Shown: positions 44,288 through 53,703 of the stretch, in pieces | Layout: each line of letters starts with the position of its first letter | How positions within the stretch are numbered: position 1 is the stretch's first letter | Origin: Staphylococcus simulans | Lineage (GTDB): Bacteria; Bacillota; Bacilli; Staphylococcales; Staphylococcaceae | Assembly (NCBI RefSeq): GCF_002994445.1 | Contig: NZ_MRZJ01000008.1 | Coordinates: 30,766 to 94,765 of the forward strand | Reading direction: 5' to 3' | DNA: 64,000 bases | Position numbers and translations under genes: made by a program | Notes under the pieces: model-generated | Told to the model about the DNA's origin: nothing | Database searches by the model: none | Seen by the model: only the letters and a program-made list of their open reading frames with translations

Positions 44288-45022
44288 TTAATGCACCGCC
44301 CCTTCAAGCTGATGATTCAATACTTCAGCAATATGAAGTACTTTCACTTTGCTTTTAATACGTTTCAAACGGCCTTCGATATTCATTAAGCAGCTGGCAT
44401 CCGCACCGACTAAATAATCTGCACCTGTTTCATCTACACAATGTGCTTTTTCATCTACCATTTCACTAGATACATCCGACATTTTAACCGCAAATGTACC
44501 GCCGAAACCGCAGCAATTATAATACTTAGGCAATTCAACCAATTCTAGACCTTTAACATTGCTTAATAATTGTTTAGGTTCATCAACTACTCCTAAAATT
44601 CTAGTAATATGACATGACGGATGAAGTGTTGCTTTGCCTTTAAGTGATGCTCCGACATCTGTAATACCTAAGACATTGACAATAAATTGTGTAAGTTCGT
44701 ATGATTTATCTGCAAGCGCAACCGCTTCTTTATGCATCACAGGATCATTTTCGAATAAACTTGGATAATGTTTGAACATTGTAATACAAGAACCTGATGG
44801 CGCAACAACATATTCTGAATCTTTAAATGCTTTAATCATTTGTTTAGCTGATTGTCTTGCATCTTCGAAATAACCAGAGTTGAATGCAGGTTGCCCGCAG
44901 CAGATTTGTGAAGCAGGATAATCTACTTCGCAGCCTAATCTTTCCAGCAATTCCACAGTAGCCACACCGATACGTGTATGGAAAGCTTCAACTAAACAAG
45001 TTGAGAATAAACTGACTTTCAT
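44288..45022 (-). CDS. lutA: Lactate utilization protein LutA (cysteine-rich CCG domains)
   Basis: First gene of lutABC. The 244 residues carry two CCG (DUF224) domains: [26 protein letters not shown] to [11 protein letters not shown], and [12 protein letters not shown] to [20 protein letters not shown], as in GlpC and HdrB. A hairpin (45040-45060) and a promoter with an overlapping palindrome lie upstream, and lutR is the next gene in that direction. Confidence 0.95.
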   Translation of the reverse strand: MKVSLFSTCLVEAFHTRIGVATVELLERLGCEVDYPASQICCGQPAFNSGYFEDARQSAKQMIKAFKDSEYVVAPSGSCITMFKHYPSLFENDPVMHKEAVALADKSYELTQFIVNVLGITDVGASLKGKATLHPSCHITRILGVVDEPKQLLSNVKGLELVELPKYYNCCGFGGTFAVKMSDVSSEMVDEKAHCVDETGADYLVGADASCLMNIEGRLKRIKSKVKVLHIAEVLNHQLEGAVH

Positions 45023-45039
45023 TTTTTACACCCTTTCCC

Positions 45040-45060
45040 CGTTCGCAAAACTTGTGAACG
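45040..45060 (-). repeat. Hairpin in the lutA leader
   Basis: CGTTCGCAA (45040-45048) and TTGTGAACG (45052-45060) pair with one mismatch around a 3-base loop, just upstream of the lutA AAAGGGTG site. Function unknown; it could affect initiation. Confidence 0.55.
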
Positions 45061-45170
45061 CGTGAGCCCGATTAAATTTAATGATTCCTATTACTTAAAC
45101 CATTAAAACCCCAACAGGCATCCCCACAACGTCTGCTGCTTAATTTAAGAATAGAAAAGATTACTCGTAC

Positions 45171-45205
45171 ATTATAGCGCTCTTTAATCATCTAGTCATC
45201 AGATG
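45171..45205 (-). promoter_or_regulatory. lutABC promoter with candidate LutR operator
   Basis: On the minus strand -10 TATAAT (45176-45171) lies 17 bases after ATGACT (45199-45194), a weak -35. An inverted repeat CATCT-N7-AGATG (45189-45205) overlaps the -35, which would suit repression by the adjacent GntR-family regulator. Leader to lutA is about 140 bases. Confidence 0.55.
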
Positions 45206-45254
45206 TTTAACATTTTGTTCAAACTTTTTTCACTTTTATTCTGCTTTAAACAAA

Positions 45255-45289
45255 ATAAAATAAAACAAGCCTCAATATAGAGACTTGTT
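45255..45289 (-). terminator. lutR terminator
   Basis: AACAAGCCTC (45264-45273) pairs with GAGACTTGTT (45280-45289); the minus-strand tail is TTATTTTATTTT. It separates lutR from the lut promoter. Confidence 0.8.
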
Positions 45290-45304
45290 CCATATAATTT
45301 TATC

Positions 45305-46003
45305 TTATTTGTTTTTGATGTTCTGCAAGATCGTATCACGTACTTCTTCGAGATGTTCATGCATTTGCTGCTGCGCTTGTACAGCATCTTTATCTTGAAC
45401 TGCAAGATAAATTTTTCTATGTTCTTCATATAAACGAAGCAGCGCTTTTTCTTTATCAAACAAATACACTTTACGTGTCTCTTTCATTGTTTCTTGAATA
45501 ACGTCTGAAATATTATTCAGTAAATCAAACAACATGTCATTTTGTGCTGCTTTTGCTACAGCAAGATGAAACTGCAAGTCAGCCGCTTCCCCTGATGTTC
45601 CGTCAGCTACTGCTTTTTGCATTAATCCTAATGCAGCGTCTAATGCTTTCAAATCTTCCTCTGATCTTAATTCAGCTGCTTTTTTCACCGTAGCAAGCTC
45701 CACGATTTCTCGCAGTTCTAATAAATCTTCAATTTGTTTTCTTGTCAGCGAAGTATCGTCTAAATCAAAAAAGACAGGTTCTTGCTTGGTCACAAATGTG
45801 CCGTAACCTTGTTTGATTTCAATAACTCCTATTGTTCTTAAAGCATTAAAAGCTTCACGTACTGAAGCGACACTTACACCATAATCCTTAGCAAGCGCTT
45901 GAATGGAAGGCAATTTGTCTCCGACCGCATACTCGCCTGTTTTAATTTTTTCTAACAAGATGTCGGCAATTTTTTCATATATCTTTGTCTTTGAAATTTT
46001 CAT
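45305..46003 (-). CDS. lutR: GntR/FadR-family regulator, probably LutR
   Basis: A 232-residue protein with the GntR winged helix (about 8-75; GDKLPSIQALAKDYGVSVASVREAFNALRTIGVIEIKQGYGTFV) and the FCD helical effector domain (about 95-220; LELREIVELATVKKAAEL, FHLAVAKAAQNDMLFDLL with metal-binding His). ATG 46003 (MKISKTKIY) has GGAGG 11 bases upstream. The gene is immediately upstream of lutABC on the same strand, which is the reason for naming it LutR; lactate is the expected inducer by analogy with B. subtilis. Confidence 0.85.
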   Translation of the reverse strand: MKISKTKIYEKIADILLEKIKTGEYAVGDKLPSIQALAKDYGVSVASVREAFNALRTIGVIEIKQGYGTFVTKQEPVFFDLDDTSLTRKQIEDLLELREIVELATVKKAAELRSEEDLKALDAALGLMQKAVADGTSGEAADLQFHLAVAKAAQNDMLFDLLNNISDVIQETMKETRKVYLFDKEKALLRLYEEHRKIYLAVQDKDAVQAQQQMHEHLEEVRDTILQNIKNK

Positions 46004-46075
46004 CCGAACTTTGACCTCCACTTTATTATCCATTCAATTATAACAAATACAAACGCTTTCTGACTCGCTTTTAGT

Positions 46076-46108
46076 AAAAAAGAAGGCCAGATACTACTGA
46101 CCTTCCTT
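46076..46108 (-). terminator. Terminator after the NAD(P)-binding protein gene
   Basis: AAGAAGGCCAG (46080-46090) pairs, with G-T pairs, with CTGACCTTCCTT (about 46098-46109) across a 7-base loop; T-run on the minus strand. Confidence 0.75.
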
Positions 46109-46134
46109 TAATCTGATGACATACAATTTATAGA

Positions 46135-46791
46135 TTACTTATAGAAGTTTTCTAATGCTGCTTGAATCGATTCATTTCCATCAATGACTTGGAATTCTCC
46201 GCCTTGGAACTGCTTATTCGTTAGTACTTCAACGATGGTTGCCGCAACATCTTCTCTAGGAACAGAACCGCCTTCGTCAAATAATTTTTCAATTTCAACT
46301 TTTCCTGTACCATCATCATCTAGTAACGCACCCGGATGTACAATCGTATAGTTTAAACCAGAGTCGCGCAGATGATTATCCGCATAGTGTTTTGCGATGG
46401 TATAAGGTTTTAGTGCTTCATAATCATCGAAAGCTTCTCTTCTTGAATCAAAAGTAGAAACCATCACGAAATGTTTTACGCCTGCTTTCTTGCTGGCTTC
46501 AATCGCTTTGACAGCGCCATCTAAATCGACAATAATCGTTTTATCTGCACCAGTACTGCCGCCTGAACCGACTGAAAAGACAAGTTGTTCGTAACCTTTG
46601 AATTTATCAGCCAATGCGTCAATACTGTCTGTTTCCACATCCACGTTTTTTGCATCTAAGCCTTCTTTTTCTGCTTCTTCAACTTGGTCATCTTTACGAT
46701 AAGCTGCAGTGAAATTTTGATCAGCATCTTTTAATTTTGAAACGATAAACTTGCCGACACCGCCGTTTGAGCCTAATACTAAAATACTCAA
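46135..46791 (-). CDS. NAD(P)H-binding atypical SDR protein
   Basis: A 218-residue Rossmann protein: SILVLGSNGGVGKFIVSKL is the dinucleotide loop, followed by DVETDSIDAL, HFVMVSTFDSRRE and the PYTIAKHYADNHLRDSGLNYTIVHPGAL segment of the YwnB/YhfK-like NmrA/atypical-SDR group, which usually lacks a proven substrate. AGGAG lies eight bases before TTG 46791 but only two before ATG 46797; TTG is preferred by spacing, and either gives nearly the same protein. Confidence 0.82.
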   Translation of the reverse strand: MSILVLGSNGGVGKFIVSKLKDADQNFTAAYRKDDQVEEAEKEGLDAKNVDVETDSIDALADKFKGYEQLVFSVGSGGSTGADKTIIVDLDGAVKAIEASKKAGVKHFVMVSTFDSRREAFDDYEALKPYTIAKHYADNHLRDSGLNYTIVHPGALLDDDGTGKVEIEKLFDEGGSVPREDVAATIVEVLTNKQFQGGEFQVIDGNESIQAALENFYK

Positions 46792-46873
46792 GTCCATCAC
46801 TCCTGTTAATTTATTATCATGCTTAAACTTTTCCCTCTATCGCTTTATTGAAACAGCTGCACAAATTGCTCTA

Positions 46874-46932
46874 TTGACTTCATAAGCACAACGTTGTAAA
46901 TTAATATATGAATAAATGTTCATATATTAATT
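46874..46932 (+). promoter_or_regulatory. czrAB promoter and CzrA-type operator
   Basis: -35 TTGACT (46874-46879), 17-base spacer, -10 TAAATT (46897-46902). A 14-bp perfect inverted repeat (46899-46912 with 46919-46932), containing TGAA-N6-TTCA, overlaps the -10 and continues to 15 bases before the czrA start. This is the typical SmtB/CzrA operator layout. Confidence 0.8.
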
Positions 46933-46947
46933 TAAGGAGTGGTAAGC

Positions 46948-47253
46948 TTGTCAAATCATGAATTAAGCAGTCGGACACTAGCGCAAGTCACTGATATTTT
47001 CAAAGCGTTAAGCGAACCTAACCGCATCCGAATTATGCATCTATTAAAACAAGGCCCTTGCAGCGTCGGACATATCAGCCATACCTTGGGACTTTCTCAA
47101 TCGAATGTATCGCATCAATTGAAAATCCTGCGTCATGCTGAACTTGTAAAAGACCAGCGTCAAGGCCAATCCAAAATTTATATGCTCGATGATCAACATG
47201 TCGTAACGCTTTTAGCACAAGCTATACACCATGCAGAACATCCTGTTGATTAG
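46948..47253 (+). CDS. czrA: Zinc-responsive ArsR/SmtB-family repressor CzrA
   Basis: A 101-residue winged-helix repressor with the recognition segment VGHISHTLGLSQSNVSHQLKIL and the alpha5 zinc site intact: Asp82, His84, His95 and His98 (DDQHV and IHHAEH), matching S. aureus CzrA residues D84, H86, H97, H100. Zinc binding releases it from DNA. Start is TTG 46948, eight bases after AAGGAG; the upstream in-frame GTG lies within that site. The gene is 15 bases ahead of czrB. Confidence 0.95.
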   Translation: MSNHELSSRTLAQVTDIFKALSEPNRIRIMHLLKQGPCSVGHISHTLGLSQSNVSHQLKILRHAELVKDQRQGQSKIYMLDDQHVVTLLAQAIHHAEHPVD

Positions 47254-47268
47254 AAAGGAAGATTGCTT

Positions 47269-48216
47269 ATGAGCCATTCTCATGAACATGCACATCACCA
47301 TCACCACAACCATGTGCATACTAACAACAAACGTGTCTTAACACTATCATTTATCATCATAGCCGCATTTATGGTCGTTGAATTAATCGGAGGTTTCATA
47401 GCAAATAGTTTAGCTTTGCTTTCAGATGGTGTGCATATGCTGAGTGATGCGTTCTCATTAGGCTTTGCCTTATTTGCATTTAAATATGCTGAACGCCACG
47501 CTACGATGAATATGACTTTCGGTTATAAACGTTTTGAAATTTTAGCCGCTTTATTCAACGGTGTGCTCTTACTGGTAATCAGTGTTGGTATTATGATTGA
47601 AGCTTTCAGACGTTTTGCTTCTCCTCAAGAAGTCTTATCTGCTGAAATGTTCTTCATCAGCGTAACAGGCTTAATCGTCAACATAGTTGTGGCTTGGCTG
47701 ATGTTAAGCGGCGGAGATACAAAACATAACATCAATATGCGCGGTGCTTTCTTGCACGTCCTCGGCGACTTATTAGGTTCTGTTGGTGCAATTGTAGCAG
47801 CAATATTGATTTGGGCTTTCAACTTTACTATTGCCGACCCTATCGCAAGTTTGCTCGTTTCATTATTATTGCTTAAAAGCAGTTACGGCTTAATCAAAGA
47901 TTCGCTTAATATCTTGATGGAAGGCACACCTAAAGATATCGATATTGATCAAGTCGTAGAAACTGTTAAATCAGAGGAAGCTATTCAAAATGTACATGAT
48001 TGTCATGTCTGGACGATTTCTAATGATTTAAATGCTTTCAGCTGCCATGCGGTCGTCAGCGATACATTATCGATAAAAGAATGCGAAGCTTTGCTGCAGC
48101 GAATAGAAAAAGAACTGAATGCATTAAATATTCATCATATGACCATTCAATTAGAATCTCATGAAAATCCGCACAGCCGAACAACATTATGCGAACACAT
48201 CACCGCAACCTCTTAA
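47269..48216 (+). CDS. czrB: Cation diffusion facilitator zinc exporter CzrB
   Basis: A 315-residue CDF antiporter exporting zinc, and possibly cobalt, across the membrane. A His-rich N-terminus (MSHSHEHAHHHHHNHVH) is followed by six membrane helices. Metal-binding motifs LLSDGVHMLSDAFSLGF (HxxxD, helix 2) and HVLGDLLGSVGA (HxxxD, helix 5) are intact. The cytosolic C-terminal domain (about 215-315) includes NVHDCHVWTIS. ATG 47269 has AAAGGAAG upstream. Co-transcribed with its repressor gene. Confidence 0.95.
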   Translation: MSHSHEHAHHHHHNHVHTNNKRVLTLSFIIIAAFMVVELIGGFIANSLALLSDGVHMLSDAFSLGFALFAFKYAERHATMNMTFGYKRFEILAALFNGVLLLVISVGIMIEAFRRFASPQEVLSAEMFFISVTGLIVNIVVAWLMLSGGDTKHNINMRGAFLHVLGDLLGSVGAIVAAILIWAFNFTIADPIASLLVSLLLLKSSYGLIKDSLNILMEGTPKDIDIDQVVETVKSEEAIQNVHDCHVWTISNDLNAFSCHAVVSDTLSIKECEALLQRIEKELNALNIHHMTIQLESHENPHSRTTLCEHITATS

Positions 48217-48229
48217 AATAAATATACAA

Positions 48230-48272
48230 ATTAAACCGGCGGCTCAGACAAATCCTGAGTCGCCGGTTTAAT
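48230..48272. terminator. Terminator between czrB and the phosphoesterase gene
   Basis: An 18-bp near-perfect stem (48230-48247 with 48255-48272, core TTAAACCGGCGG). Serves two convergent genes. Confidence 0.9.
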
Positions 48273-48277
48273 TTGCT

Positions 48278-49012
48278 TTATTGAATGAACTTATCAAAAA
48301 TCAACTGTCTGCCTGGTACTTGTTTAGTTTCAAAGCCATCAATGAAACGTTCGTTATCATATACCACACGGACTTGTTCGATATTAAACTGTTCAGGAGT
48401 AATCGTCACAATCCCATAGACTGTATAAGGTGCTCTGTTAAGGCCTACCGAACCTGGATTAAAGTATGCTGTATCTTCTTGAACAAAATGATGCAGCGTA
48501 TGGTTATGACCGAATAAAATCAAATCCGCTTCTTTATCTTTAAACAATTTTGCCATATGCGATGCTGTAGGCTCGACAATCGGACTGAATGGAATTTGGT
48601 CAATCGGCTGGTCTAATTTTGCGTTTTCTATTTCATAATGAATACCTAATACAGATTGTCCGAAGACATCTAATTTAAATTCTCTCGGTAATTCATTTAA
48701 ATAATCATAGTACTGCGGGTTTAAGTGTTCTGCGATCCAATGATGGTGTTCTAAGAATTTATCTTTTAAATCTTCTGGATATGGTGTCTTGTTTATCACA
48801 GACATAATTGCTTCATCATGATTGCCTGCAATAGACGTGATATCATCTCTAGATGTCACCATACCTAATACTTCATTGGTATTATGGCCGATGCCGATGA
48901 TATCACCTAGATTATAAATATGGTCGATATCCCCTCTTCTATCAATATCTCGTAGTATTGTTTGAAGTGCATCCATGTTGCCATGCACATCTGTTATTAC
49001 TGCAAATTTCAA
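48278..49012 (-). CDS. Metallophosphoesterase family protein
   Basis: A 244-residue calcineurin-like phosphoesterase. Dinuclear metal motifs in order: DVHGN (ITDVHGNMDAL), GD (NLGDIIGIG), GNHDE (SIAGNHDEAI), and the C-terminal GHNHT (LFGHNHTLH) plus NPGSVGLNR. It resembles the YfcE/MJ0936 phosphodiesterase group; substrate unknown. GAGGG lies eight bases before TTG 49012 and directly abuts ATG 49018; TTG is preferred, but the difference is two residues. Confidence 0.85.
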   Translation of the reverse strand: MKFAVITDVHGNMDALQTILRDIDRRGDIDHIYNLGDIIGIGHNTNEVLGMVTSRDDITSIAGNHDEAIMSVINKTPYPEDLKDKFLEHHHWIAEHLNPQYYDYLNELPREFKLDVFGQSVLGIHYEIENAKLDQPIDQIPFSPIVEPTASHMAKLFKDKEADLILFGHNHTLHHFVQEDTAYFNPGSVGLNRAPYTVYGIVTITPEQFNIEQVRVVYDNERFIDGFETKQVPGRQLIFDKFIQ

Positions 49013-49142
49013 AGTCATCACCCTCATATAAGTTTATTATTAAACAAAATGTTACATTTTGTCTGTAATCTTTATTTTTTAATTTGAAACTCCGCTATTT
49101 TTTGATATTGTGTTTATATCATATCAAAGGAGTGCTAAGCCA

Positions 49143-50234
49143 TTGTTTAAATTTCATAAACAAGCAATACAAAACGCAAAACCGCAAAATGTTAAAATAG
49201 CTGTTTTTAGTATTCTAACATTCATTGTCTTTATTTTACTGGTTGGACTCAGTTTACTACCATTATCTCAGGCAGCGCAACTCGTAATGATGGCTATGAT
49301 GACGCAACAGTTTTCACCGCAAATTATTATTGCGATACTCTTTGCTGTTATCTTGCCGCTTGCTTTCTTTATATTCGCCGGCTACCATTTAGCTGCTGGT
49401 GCTATCAATATTATATATAAAGGTATCAATAAAGAGAAAGTAAGTTTTACAGATGCCCTTTCTGCATTTAAGAAAGGCAGTTACTTAAAAGCAGTTAAAT
49501 TAGCTTTATTCACACTGCTGTTTATCATTATTTTAAGTCTGATCCGCTACGTGTTAACGCAATTATTCAGTGCAGTTTTCGGCAGCGCAGTAAGAGGCGG
49601 CCAAAACTACTTCATGGAACATATCGGTGCATACATCGCAGTTCAATTAATTGCTTTAACAATATTAGGCTTAATTTTATCATTCTTCATTTGGGCAATT
49701 ACTTACATCATTGTCGCATACACTGCCGCTTACTTTAAAGATCGTCAAGCTGGTGCATTCAAAGATGTAAAACAAGCATTTAAATCAATGAAGAATGGAC
49801 AGCATTCATGGTTCAAATTATTACTAGGTCTTGTATTATTAGACTTTATCGTTATTCTTTTGAGCACACCGATTGTTCAACTCGTTAACCTTGGAACGAA
49901 ATCGATGTCTCAAAATATCGCTAATGTTCTAATCATTATTGTAATGGTAATTGCGATGTTAGTCCGTGTGGCAGTTTATTACTTAAATACACACGCAATT
50001 ATCGCATTCTTCAATTCAGCTGCCGGCCACCTTGCACCAAGAACAAAACCATCTCACAAAGAACGTAAGGCTAAACAAGCAGCAAAAGACAAAAAAGAAC
50101 AAGTTGAAGATAAAGTTGAACAAAATAAAGACAAAGCAGACACAGAAAAAGAAACTTATTCTGATACAACATTTGATCATTTAGAGTCTAAGAAAAAAGA
50201 CATTGATCAACGTTCAGATGAATTCAAAAAATAA
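49143..50234 (+). CDS. Multipass membrane protein with charged C-terminal tail
   Basis: A 363-residue protein with about six membrane segments spread over residues 20-300 and a long, strongly charged cytosolic tail (about 305-363, KKEQVEDKVEQNKDKADTEK). I do not recognise a named family. Start is TTG 49143, about ten bases after AAAGGAG; an earlier in-frame TTG has no site. It lies between two minus-strand genes and has its own terminator. Nothing in the context suggests a function. Confidence 0.75.
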   Translation: MFKFHKQAIQNAKPQNVKIAVFSILTFIVFILLVGLSLLPLSQAAQLVMMAMMTQQFSPQIIIAILFAVILPLAFFIFAGYHLAAGAINIIYKGINKEKVSFTDALSAFKKGSYLKAVKLALFTLLFIIILSLIRYVLTQLFSAVFGSAVRGGQNYFMEHIGAYIAVQLIALTILGLILSFFIWAITYIIVAYTAAYFKDRQAGAFKDVKQAFKSMKNGQHSWFKLLLGLVLLDFIVILLSTPIVQLVNLGTKSMSQNIANVLIIIVMVIAMLVRVAVYYLNTHAIIAFFNSAAGHLAPRTKPSHKERKAKQAAKDKKEQVEDKVEQNKDKADTEKETYSDTTFDHLESKKKDIDQRSDEFKK

Positions 50235-50246
50235 GCAATGAAAATA

Positions 50247-50287
50247 AGCGTCTGAAGGCAGCCATAAGCTCCTTCAGACGCTCTTTT
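50247..50287. terminator. Terminator between the membrane protein and HAD genes
   Basis: A 12-bp perfect stem AGCGTCTGAAGG (50247-50258) with CCTTCAGACGCT (50271-50282), then a plus-strand T-run. Serves two convergent genes. Confidence 0.9.
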
Positions 50288-50317
50288 TGTATCTAATATA
50301 ATTTCGTAAAAGCCTTT

Positions 50318-51172
50318 TTATTTCAATAAGTTATCTTCTAAATAACGTGCTGCCCCATCTTCATCATTTGTATAAGATGTAACATCTTTAGTCAATGCTT
50401 GAATTTCAGGACGTGCGTTTTTCATTGCGACTGTGTAATGTCCGAATGCAAACATAGAACGATCGTTATCACTGTCTCCGATGACTAATGTTTCAGTTTG
50501 ATCGATGTGATAGTGTTCAATCATTTCTTTAATTCCTGTTCCTTTATCAATGCCTTCTGCCATTGTTTCAGCGTTGAAACGTGATGAATTCGAAACAGTA
50601 ATTCCAAGTTGTTGCTGCTCTTCGATTAAATGCTCTCTGAAAGCTGTAATTTTTTCTAAGTCCGGTGTGAACATATAGATTTTAGAGAATTTAGTCTCAG
50701 GTAATGCATTCACCCAGTTCACATTGCCTGCAAGTGCATGTTTACGTGAATTCCACTCGCTGATACCTACATTATTCGGAGGTGTATCTCCTTCGCATGT
50801 AGCACGAATCCAATCTTCATCTTCTTTTAAAATCATGCGATTTCCGCTGAATGGGAACACTTCATAATAAATGTTTTGCGCTTTTGCTTCGCTGACAATT
50901 TGTGTCACCGCTTCAAACGTTAAACTATGCTCAAAAATAGTACTGCCTTCTGCATCGCCTCTTGTACCATTCGAAGAGATAACGCCGTCTATTTCAAAAT
51001 TATCTGGTGTTAAATGTTTAATTTCATCAAATGAACGTCCAGTCGCGATAAAGACCTTATAGCCTTTTTGACGTAATTGTTTGATTGTTTCTGTAGTTGT
51101 TTCAGATACTCTATTGTTTTCTTGTAAAATCGTTCCGTCCATATCTAAGAATATCGCTTTCACATTATCCAT
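50318..51172 (-). CDS. HAD-superfamily hydrolase, Cof subfamily (IIB)
   Basis: A 284-residue cytosolic phosphatase. Motif I is FLDMDGTIL with the nucleophile Asp10; motif II is FIATGR; motif IV is VIGDSDNDRSMF, and a large C2 cap lies between (about 85-200). Substrate unknown, probably a sugar phosphate or flavin/PLP-type phosphate as for other Cof proteins. Good GGAGG site ahead of ATG 51172. Confidence 0.9.
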   Translation of the reverse strand: MDNVKAIFLDMDGTILQENNRVSETTTETIKQLRQKGYKVFIATGRSFDEIKHLTPDNFEIDGVISSNGTRGDAEGSTIFEHSLTFEAVTQIVSEAKAQNIYYEVFPFSGNRMILKEDEDWIRATCEGDTPPNNVGISEWNSRKHALAGNVNWVNALPETKFSKIYMFTPDLEKITAFREHLIEEQQQLGITVSNSSRFNAETMAEGIDKGTGIKEMIEHYHIDQTETLVIGDSDNDRSMFAFGHYTVAMKNARPEIQALTKDVTSYTNDEDGAARYLEDNLLK

Positions 51173-51255
51173 TACTTTTCCTCCAAGTTCATGTTATCGC
51201 CTTGATTATGGCATTTCCAGGCTTTTTTCGCAACCTTCATCTACTTTTGTGCCAA

Positions 51256-51288
51256 GAAAAAACTGTCATCCTCATAAGAGAATGACAG
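51256..51288 (-). terminator. glmS terminator
   Basis: An 11-bp stem CTGTCATCCTC (51263-51273) with GAGAATGACAG (51278-51288), with one G-T pair; TTTTTTC tail on the minus strand. Confidence 0.85.
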
Positions 51289-51303
51289 CTTATAAATCTT
51301 CTA

Positions 51304-53109
51304 TTATTCAACTGTAACTGATTTCGCTAAGTTACGTGGTTTGTCTACGTCTAAGTCACGATGCAATGCCGCATAATAAGAGATTAATTGTAATGGTACA
51401 ACTGATACAAGCGGTGTTAATAATTCATTCACTTGCGGGATAACATATGTGTCATCTTGTTTGTTTAAGCCGTCCATTGAAATGATGCAAGTATGCGCAC
51501 CACGTGCCGCAACCTCTTTCACATTACCGCGAATTGAAAGGTTGACGTTCTCTTGTGTAGCAAGTGCGATAACCGGTGTATTGTCTTCAATCAATGCGAT
51601 TGTACCGTGTTTCAACTCGCCGCCTGCAAATCCTTCAGCTTGGATATATGAAATTTCTTTTAATTTCAATGCGCCTTCTAAGCTGACATTGTAGTCGATT
51701 GTACGACCGATGAAGAAAGCATTGCGTGTCGTTGCTAAGTAATCTTTAGCAATTTGTTCCATGAATTCTGCATCGTCTACGATAGCTTCCATCGCATTAG
51801 CAACTTTCGCTAATTCTTGAAGTAAGTCGACTGTCGCATCTTTACCGTGACGTTTCGCCACAATTTGAGACAAGATCGCTAGTACTGCAATTTGTGCAGT
51901 ATATGCTTTTGTAGAAGCAACCGCAATCTCAGGACCCGCATGTAATAATAGCGTATGATCCGCTTCACGAGATAATGTTGATCCAGGCACGTTTGTCACT
52001 GTTAATGCTTTGTGACCGCGTTTTTTCATTTCTACAAGTACTGCACGACTGTCTGCAGTTTCACCTGATTGTGAAATGTAAATAAATAATGGTTTTTCAG
52101 ATAATAGCGGTGTATTGTATACAAATTCAGAAGCAACATGTACTTCAGTAGGTACACCTGCCCATTTTTCAATGAACTCTTTACCTACTAAACCTGCATG
52201 GTAGCTTGTACCTGCTGCGATAATGTAGATACGGTCTGCTTGTGCGACTTCATCTACAATCGCATCGTCCATTTTCAAGCTGCCCGCTTCATCTTGGTAT
52301 TCTTGAATGATACGGCGCATTACTGCAGGTTGTTCATGAATTTCTTTTAACATGTAGTGATCATAAACACCTTTTTCAGCATCAGCTGCATCAATTTCAG
52401 CAGTGTACGTATCGCGTTCTTGTACATTGCCTTCTAAATCTTTAATTTCAACACTGTCGCGTTTAACAATCACAATTTCATGGTCATGAATTTCTTTGTA
52501 TTCATTTGTAACTTGCAGCATTGCTAATGCATCTGAAGCAACTACATTGAATTCATCACCGACACCGATTAATAAAGGTGATTTGTTTTTAGCGACATAA
52601 ATTGTATCGTGGTCTTCTTCGTCTAATAACGCTAAGGCATATGAACCATGTAATAGTTTCACTACTTTTGTGAAAGCTTCCTCAGTTGTTAAGCCTTCAT
52701 TTGAGAAGTGTTCTACTAATTGTACAATGACTTCAGTATCAGTTTCTGATAAGAAATTAACGTCTGAAACATATTCATCACGTAATTCTTCATAGTTTTC
52801 AATGACACCGTTGTGTACTAAAGTAAAGCGTTTTGACGCTGATTGATGCGGGTGTGAATTTTCATGGTTAGGTACACCATGTGTTGCCCAACGTGTATGT
52901 CCAATACCTACTGTACCGTCTACATCACTGCTGTCCGCAACTTTTCTCAAGTCCGCAATACGGCCTTTTTCTTTAAATACTTTTGTACCGTTATCATTTA
53001 CAAGTGCGATACCTGCAGAGTCATAACCTCTGTACTCTAATTTTTCTAATCCTTTTAGTAATACTTCTTTCGCATTATCATATCCGATATATCCTACGAT
53101 TCCACACAT
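51304..53109 (-). CDS. glmS: Glutamine-fructose-6-phosphate aminotransferase
   Basis: Makes glucosamine 6-phosphate, the entry to UDP-GlcNAc. The 601 residues comprise the N-terminal glutaminase domain (MCGIVGYIG with catalytic Cys2 after Met removal; [16 protein letters not shown]) and two SIS domains (about 285-420 and 455-590; [27 protein letters not shown]). Upstream is a glmS ribozyme, so expression falls when glucosamine 6-phosphate is high. Supplies the substrate of GlmM, encoded at 60177. Confidence 0.98.
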   Translation of the reverse strand: MCGIVGYIGYDNAKEVLLKGLEKLEYRGYDSAGIALVNDNGTKVFKEKGRIADLRKVADSSDVDGTVGIGHTRWATHGVPNHENSHPHQSASKRFTLVHNGVIENYEELRDEYVSDVNFLSETDTEVIVQLVEHFSNEGLTTEEAFTKVVKLLHGSYALALLDEEDHDTIYVAKNKSPLLIGVGDEFNVVASDALAMLQVTNEYKEIHDHEIVIVKRDSVEIKDLEGNVQERDTYTAEIDAADAEKGVYDHYMLKEIHEQPAVMRRIIQEYQDEAGSLKMDDAIVDEVAQADRIYIIAAGTSYHAGLVGKEFIEKWAGVPTEVHVASEFVYNTPLLSEKPLFIYISQSGETADSRAVLVEMKKRGHKALTVTNVPGSTLSREADHTLLLHAGPEIAVASTKAYTAQIAVLAILSQIVAKRHGKDATVDLLQELAKVANAMEAIVDDAEFMEQIAKDYLATTRNAFFIGRTIDYNVSLEGALKLKEISYIQAEGFAGGELKHGTIALIEDNTPVIALATQENVNLSIRGNVKEVAARGAHTCIISMDGLNKQDDTYVIPQVNELLTPLVSVVPLQLISYYAALHRDLDVDKPRNLAKSVTVE

Positions 53110-53324
53110 AATTCAATTCCTCCGTTTTTCTTTTCATTAACGGTTACCCTATACGGGGGAATCTATTCAGTTTTATATTAAATTTATTAACGAATCGAAT
53201 AAAACTGCACCATAAATCCAACGCCTTGTTTTACCTTGTATGGCCCCTTCTCACTTGAACACATACAAAAAGGCGTACTTATCCCCTTGCTATGAGTACC
53301 GTTTAAAAATATAAACTTCGGTCT
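53110..53324 (-). other. glmS leader between ribozyme and start codon
   Basis: About 215 bases with no gene. A possible weak hairpin with a GG-TACT/AGTA-CC type stem followed by TTTTT on the minus strand lies at about 53265-53302; if real, it would terminate some transcripts before glmS. A GGAGG site precedes the start codon. Confidence 0.4.
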
Positions 53325-53520
53325 GTTTACAAACTTTGTGCATCGAGTTGCCTCAATGTTTTACTCTGTAAACTTACGACTGACCTAGTCCGAGACAGCA
53401 TCCGCCGATAATCGATCACTGCCTTCCTCGTCGACAATTTCAAGCTTTAATGCTATTACACCTTCTGCTTTAAGGTATAAATCAGTGCAATTGTTCAGCT
53501 TTAATTGTACGGGCGCTATA
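53325..53520 (-). ncRNA. glmS ribozyme: glmS ribozyme (glucosamine-6-phosphate-activated)
   Basis: Minus-strand signatures in order: AGCGCCCG, with predicted cleavage just before the GCGCC at 53516; GTCGACGAGGAAGGC; ATCGGCGGATGC; CAGTCGTAAG; and a closing stem whose last arm is at about 53325-53330. Glucosamine 6-phosphate acts as cofactor for self-cleavage, which destabilises the mRNA. All core elements are present in the right order upstream of glmS. Confidence 0.93.
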
Positions 53521-53703
53521 ATTGTTTGTAATACTTTCTGCCCCCCTTTTACATGTAATATAAGTATTTTACAATGACTGATTTTATAATTGCAACTATA
53601 AACTTCGTATGAATCCGCTTACAGTGTGATTTCATGAACTATTTTCAAAAGTTTGGAATTTGTTACATGTTTTCTACTATATATATATAAGGCTATTTGT
53701 TAA

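Noticed and set aside
45199..45459. A minus-strand frame overlapping the 3' end of lutR in another frame
   Set aside because: It runs through the lutR terminator and has no ribosome-binding site or family similarity.
47269..47330. Histidine run in czrB as a possible vector-derived tag
   Set aside because: It is part of a natural His-rich metal-binding N-terminus common in cation diffusion facilitators, with no vector sequence nearby.
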